In this document: one piece after another, positions 61,243-64,000 of the stretch
Layout: each line of letters begins with the position of its first letter
Position numbering within the stretch: the stretch's first letter is position 1
NCBI GenBank assembly: GCA_020435335.1
Contig: JAGQZT010000019.1
Coordinates: 1-64,000, forward strand
Direction: 5' to 3'
Length of the DNA stretch: 64,000 nucleotides
From: Flavobacteriales bacterium
GTDB lineage: Bacteria; Bacteroidota; Bacteroidia; Flavobacteriales_E; Vicingaceae
Made by a program: the position numbers and the translations under genes
The notes under the pieces: generated by a model
Databases searched by the model: none
What the model was told of the DNA's origin: nothing
The model's input: the letters and a program-made list of their open reading frames with translations, nothing else

Positions 61243-63567
61243 CTATTTTTTTACTTGCTGAAGTGCGAAGTTCAAATTTCCTTGTGCCAGTTGGTGTGCA
61301 GCATCCAATTCCAGGGCTTTGTTACAGGCTTCAATGGCTTTTTCATATTCCCGCAATTGGTTGTATGCCGTACACATGTTGTTGTATGCGTTGGCATTCG
61401 GATGGAATTCATTTGATTTTTCGGCTGCTTCAATGCATTTTTGGTAAAGCGACCGGTTATAGTATTGTAAGCTTAGGTTGAGGTAATAGTCGGATCGTTC
61501 GGGGTCAGTAGACAGGTTCTCGAAAACAGACTTTTGTTCCTCTGCATTTTTCAGATTGTTTTGGGCTAATTCAAAATCCGGCTGGATGGTCAGTGCTTTT
61601 TGGTAAGCGTCGATGGCCTGATGATAATCAGCCAATTCGTAATAAGCAATGCCGATGTTGTTGTATGCGAGGGCATAATCCGGTTTGAGTTCCAGCGCTT
61701 TTTGGGCGGCCCAGATGCATTTTTCGTAGTTGGTTTGCTGGTAATAACTTAAGCTCAGATCCAGGTATTTTTCGGCGGATGGATCCATAGCAATAGCTTC
61801 TTCTTGTGCAGCAAAGACCGATTTTCTGTTCGTTGCAATATCCAGGTATTGTTTTGCCAGTTGGTTTTGAGGGTTTCTGACAAGCAGTTGTTCTGACCAT
61901 GCTTGTAATGCCGGCCAGTTGTTGAGTTGATGGTAAGCCTGTAACAGGTAAACTTCCGAGTTGATAAAGCCCGGTGAAATTTCCTGTACCTTTTCAAAGC
62001 ATTGAGCTGCTTCGGCATAGCGTTGTTCGTTAAACAGGAACTCACCGAAGTAGTACCAGCAATTGTGCTGGGTGTTTTCCAGCTGGATGGCATACCGGAA
62101 GTTCTGTTCGGCAGCAGCCTTGTCACCAATGGCATTTTTAAGGATGCCGAGGTTAATGTAGATGTAGGAATAAGTGGGGGTGAGTTCGGCTGCTTTGTTA
62201 AAGTAGTTTTCGGCATGGGTATAGTCGCCCCGGCTCATCAGAGCCAATCCGTAATTCATCATGCCTCTCCCGTTTTTCGGGCTTTTGATGGTGACATCTT
62301 TCCAAAGGCTTTCATCGGTACGCCAGACTTTATTCCGTTCGTGAATACCATAAGCATTGGCCCCTAAAAAGCCAAGGATGAGTATTCCGAGAACGATTCG
62401 GCCACCACTAAGGGTTACGACTTTGTCCAATACGAATCTTCCTCCGAAGATCACGGCTATGGTGAGTCCGATGTAAGGAATGAAACTTCGGTGGTCGTTC
62501 AATACCTCCGAAAAGGGGACAACGGAAGAGGTGGGGAGTAAGGAAATGAAGAACCAAAGCATACCGAAAGCAAACAGCCGGGTCTTTTCGTTAGCGGAGG
62601 CTTTCAAAGCCAACCAGATTAGCCCCAGCACGATCACGATTCCTAAAATGGCCCGGTAATCCGTTAACGAACTGAAGGTGGTCCAATCGGTATCTGCCGA
62701 GAGGTTGTATGGATAGAAATAGGTGAGCATGTAGTGGCACATCACCCAGGGTTGTGTGATGAGGTATTCATAGCGGTTTAGTCCTCCGGAAGTAAACGTA
62801 GGCGGAAGCATTTTGGCATAGAATACCAGAAAAGCAGCCGTAAATAAAATAGCGGGCAATGTTTTTTTGAAGGCCTTCCAGCATTTGATGAATTCGGTTT
62901 TACGATAACAATGGAGCAGGTCGACTTGTTCTTCAAAGATCAGGTTGTACAGGAAGAGGAGAGGTGCAAAAACGAAGGCCATTTCTTTCGAAAAGAAGCC
63001 GATGAAGGGGAATAACAGGTACAGGTAAAAGCGTTTGAACACACCTTGTTTGATGTAAAAGATGAGGCCGAGTAACACGAAGATCCCTGAGGTGATCTCG
63101 GCACGTTGAATGATGTAGTTCACTGTTTCGGCATTGGCACAAAGCAGGGTGAAAAAGGCTGTGACCAATACACTATAAAAAGTGTTGGTTGACGAGTACG
63201 AAAGTTTATCCAGAAGCTGTTTGGTAAAGAAGAAGATCAGCAGCCCGATAAAGAGAAAGGAGAGGAAAATGTGGATATGAAAAGGCTTTGGATTTAGTGT
63301 TCCCGTAATGGCATAATCGATCGCATTTTCGAGGGTGGTCAGTGGTCGGTAGGATTGGTTCAGGGGTAAAGCGCTGAAGGTTCGTCCGTCGGTGAAGAAC
63401 CTGACCACATCCAGGTTTCGGATGGCATTGTTTTGCTCAATGGTGTGGGCATCGTCGAACTGAAAGCTGTTTTCGAAATGGTTGGAATAAGCTAAAAAAA
63501 CGACACCGAATAGCAGTAGCGCTAATAGGATGAGTACAGGTTTTTTTTGAAGCAATTCAGTGGACAT
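61243..63567 (-). CDS. TMTC-like membrane protein with TPR tail
   Basis: 774 residues. Residues about 12-390 carry about ten membrane segments; the first loop has FEDAHT-like FQFDDAHTIEQNNAIRNLDV with paired Asp, a GT-C feature. Residues about 400-774 are tetratricopeptide repeats, the last part built from two similar blocks of about 95 residues (each starting KSVF and containing YYL(N/D)LSL, YEKCI-like and ALEL motifs). The design resembles TMTC/PMT-type O-mannosyltransferases with TPRs. Predicted protein or glycan glycosylation at the periplasmic face, with the DPM-like gene as donor source. Confidence 0.75.
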   Translation of the reverse strand: MSTELLQKKPVLILLALLLFGVVFLAYSNHFENSFQFDDAHTIEQNNAIRNLDVVRFFTDGRTFSALPLNQSYRPLTTLENAIDYAITGTLNPKPFHIHIFLSFLFIGLLIFFFTKQLLDKLSYSSTNTFYSVLVTAFFTLLCANAETVNYIIQRAEITSGIFVLLGLIFYIKQGVFKRFYLYLLFPFIGFFSKEMAFVFAPLLFLYNLIFEEQVDLLHCYRKTEFIKCWKAFKKTLPAILFTAAFLVFYAKMLPPTFTSGGLNRYEYLITQPWVMCHYMLTYFYPYNLSADTDWTTFSSLTDYRAILGIVIVLGLIWLALKASANEKTRLFAFGMLWFFISLLPTSSVVPFSEVLNDHRSFIPYIGLTIAVIFGGRFVLDKVVTLSGGRIVLGILILGFLGANAYGIHERNKVWRTDESLWKDVTIKSPKNGRGMMNYGLALMSRGDYTHAENYFNKAAELTPTYSYIYINLGILKNAIGDKAAAEQNFRYAIQLENTQHNCWYYFGEFLFNEQRYAEAAQCFEKVQEISPGFINSEVYLLQAYHQLNNWPALQAWSEQLLVRNPQNQLAKQYLDIATNRKSVFAAQEEAIAMDPSAEKYLDLSLSYYQQTNYEKCIWAAQKALELKPDYALAYNNIGIAYYELADYHQAIDAYQKALTIQPDFELAQNNLKNAEEQKSVFENLSTDPERSDYYLNLSLQYYNRSLYQKCIEAAEKSNEFHPNANAYNNMCTAYNQLREYEKAIEACNKALELDAAHQLAQGNLNFALQQVKK

Positions 63568-63606
63568 CCAACAAATTTTAGTTAAAGATAACTAAAACAA
63601 CACATA

Positions 63607-64000
63607 TTACCGCTCCACCAAAAACCAGCTGTTCAGTAAGTTCGGTTTGTTGTACTCCATTAGTTCTTTCGTGTCCCAGTTGATCACTTTGGCTCCGGAA
63701 GCGGTGGCGATGGCCTGTCCGGCGGCCGTATCCCATTCCATGGTTGGAGCGAAACGGGGATAAGCATCGGCGGCACCTTCGGCTACCATGCAGAGTTTGA
63801 GTGAACTTCCCCTTGACAAGATGTCTACCTCATGGTGTTTGGCTTGTTGTTCAGTGATGAAGGCTTCGGTTTCCTCACTCATGTGAGATCGGCTTCCGAC
63901 CACAACATAGTTGTTTCTGGTTTGTGAAAGCGGCAATTGTTCGGCGTTACCCAGCAAACTGTTAATGGAAATGTCAGAGTCGGTCACTTTGATCTTATAA
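63607..64000 (-). CDS. cysQ: 3'(2'),5'-bisphosphate nucleotidase CysQ (5' end outside window)
   Basis: The C-terminal ~130 codons of an inositol-monophosphatase superfamily member; the frame stays open to the window edge. NNYVVVGSRSHMSEETEAFI, then GSSLKLCMVAEGAADAYPRF and PTMEWDTAAGQAIATASGA give the CysQ-type G-S-S-L-K and W-D-x-A-A-G motifs, including the metal-binding Asp. Removes phosphate from PAP, a by-product of sulfate assimilation. The usual C-terminal LNSWFLV is present, so the gene end is intact. Confidence 0.9.
   Translation of the reverse strand, partial: YKIKVTDSDISINSLLGNAEQLPLSQTRNNYVVVGSRSHMSEETEAFITEQQAKHHEVDILSRGSSLKLCMVAEGAADAYPRFAPTMEWDTAAGQAIATASGAKVINWDTKELMEYNKPNLLNSWFLVER

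Noticed and set aside
1-64000. Mobile elements, CRISPR arrays, toxin-antitoxin pairs, tRNA or rRNA genes
   Set aside because: No transposase or integrase motif, no regularly spaced repeats, no clover-leaf-like sequence or rRNA stretch was seen in the gaps between genes.

Overview
The window is a contiguous stretch of chromosome from a member of the Bacteroidota, most likely in or near the Flavobacteriales. The evidence is three type IX secretion (T9SS) C-terminal sorting domains, a TonB-dependent receptor with a carboxypeptidase-regulatory-like N-domain, promoter -7 boxes of the form TAnnTTTG, the gene orders purN/acpP-fabF-rnc and DUF4175-HATPase-ybeY-mnmG, and many Bacteroidota-type hypothetical proteins. 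About 51 genes are packed on both strands. No gap without a gene exceeds 300 bases; the longest is about 270 bases at 24837-25106. I saw no rRNA, tRNA, insertion sequence, prophage or CRISPR array.

Layout. 1-14855 is a cell-surface glycan region: an O-antigen ligase cut by the window edge, two CotH-type kinases, a GH16-like lipoprotein, two large membrane proteins sharing a C-terminal repeat, an FAD oxidoreductase and a DUF6056-like membrane protein. 15032-23045 (minus strand) holds mnmG, flanked on both sides by a perfect parS (ParB-binding) 16-mer, then ybeY, an anti-sigma-type ATPase, a giant DUF4175 coiled-coil protein and two glycosyltransferases. 23064-29379 holds a PhoR/PhoB-type two-component system divergent from a lipoprotein/TonB-receptor pair. 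29381-31789 holds a VOC protein, an M42 aminopeptidase and asd. 31933-37150 holds a large secreted adhesin-like protein, an ECF sigma factor, a protein that looks like a dual-membrane-spanning anti-sigma factor, and a small Cys-rich lipoprotein behind a long hairpin. 37317-42837 holds a VWA protein, dxr, rseP, an unknown secreted protein and a polysaccharide deacetylase. 42831-46572 holds tag, a T9SS chitinase and a TPR-AraC regulator. 46643-52319 is housekeeping: purN, nitroreductase, acpP, fabF, rnc, gatC, plsC, trpS. 52381-55869 holds two paralogous T9SS proteins. 55979-64000 holds alr (which lacks an ordinary start codon), tdk, an acidic protein, an M28 peptidase, a thioesterase, a glycosyltransferase, a TPR membrane protein and the end of cysQ.

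How it works together. Much of the window serves the cell envelope: making and ligating surface glycan, exporting and anchoring proteins, sensing the envelope (the sigma/anti-sigma-barrel pair, RseP, PhoR/PhoB-like) and degrading polymers (chitinase, deacetylase, GH16-like). The most notable points are the sigma/trans-envelope anti-sigma pair (34557-36804), the two parS sites filling the gaps on both sides of mnmG, the alr gene that starts in frame straight after the tdk stop without ATG, GTG or a well-placed TTG, and the duplicated C-terminal helical repeat in two neighbouring membrane proteins.
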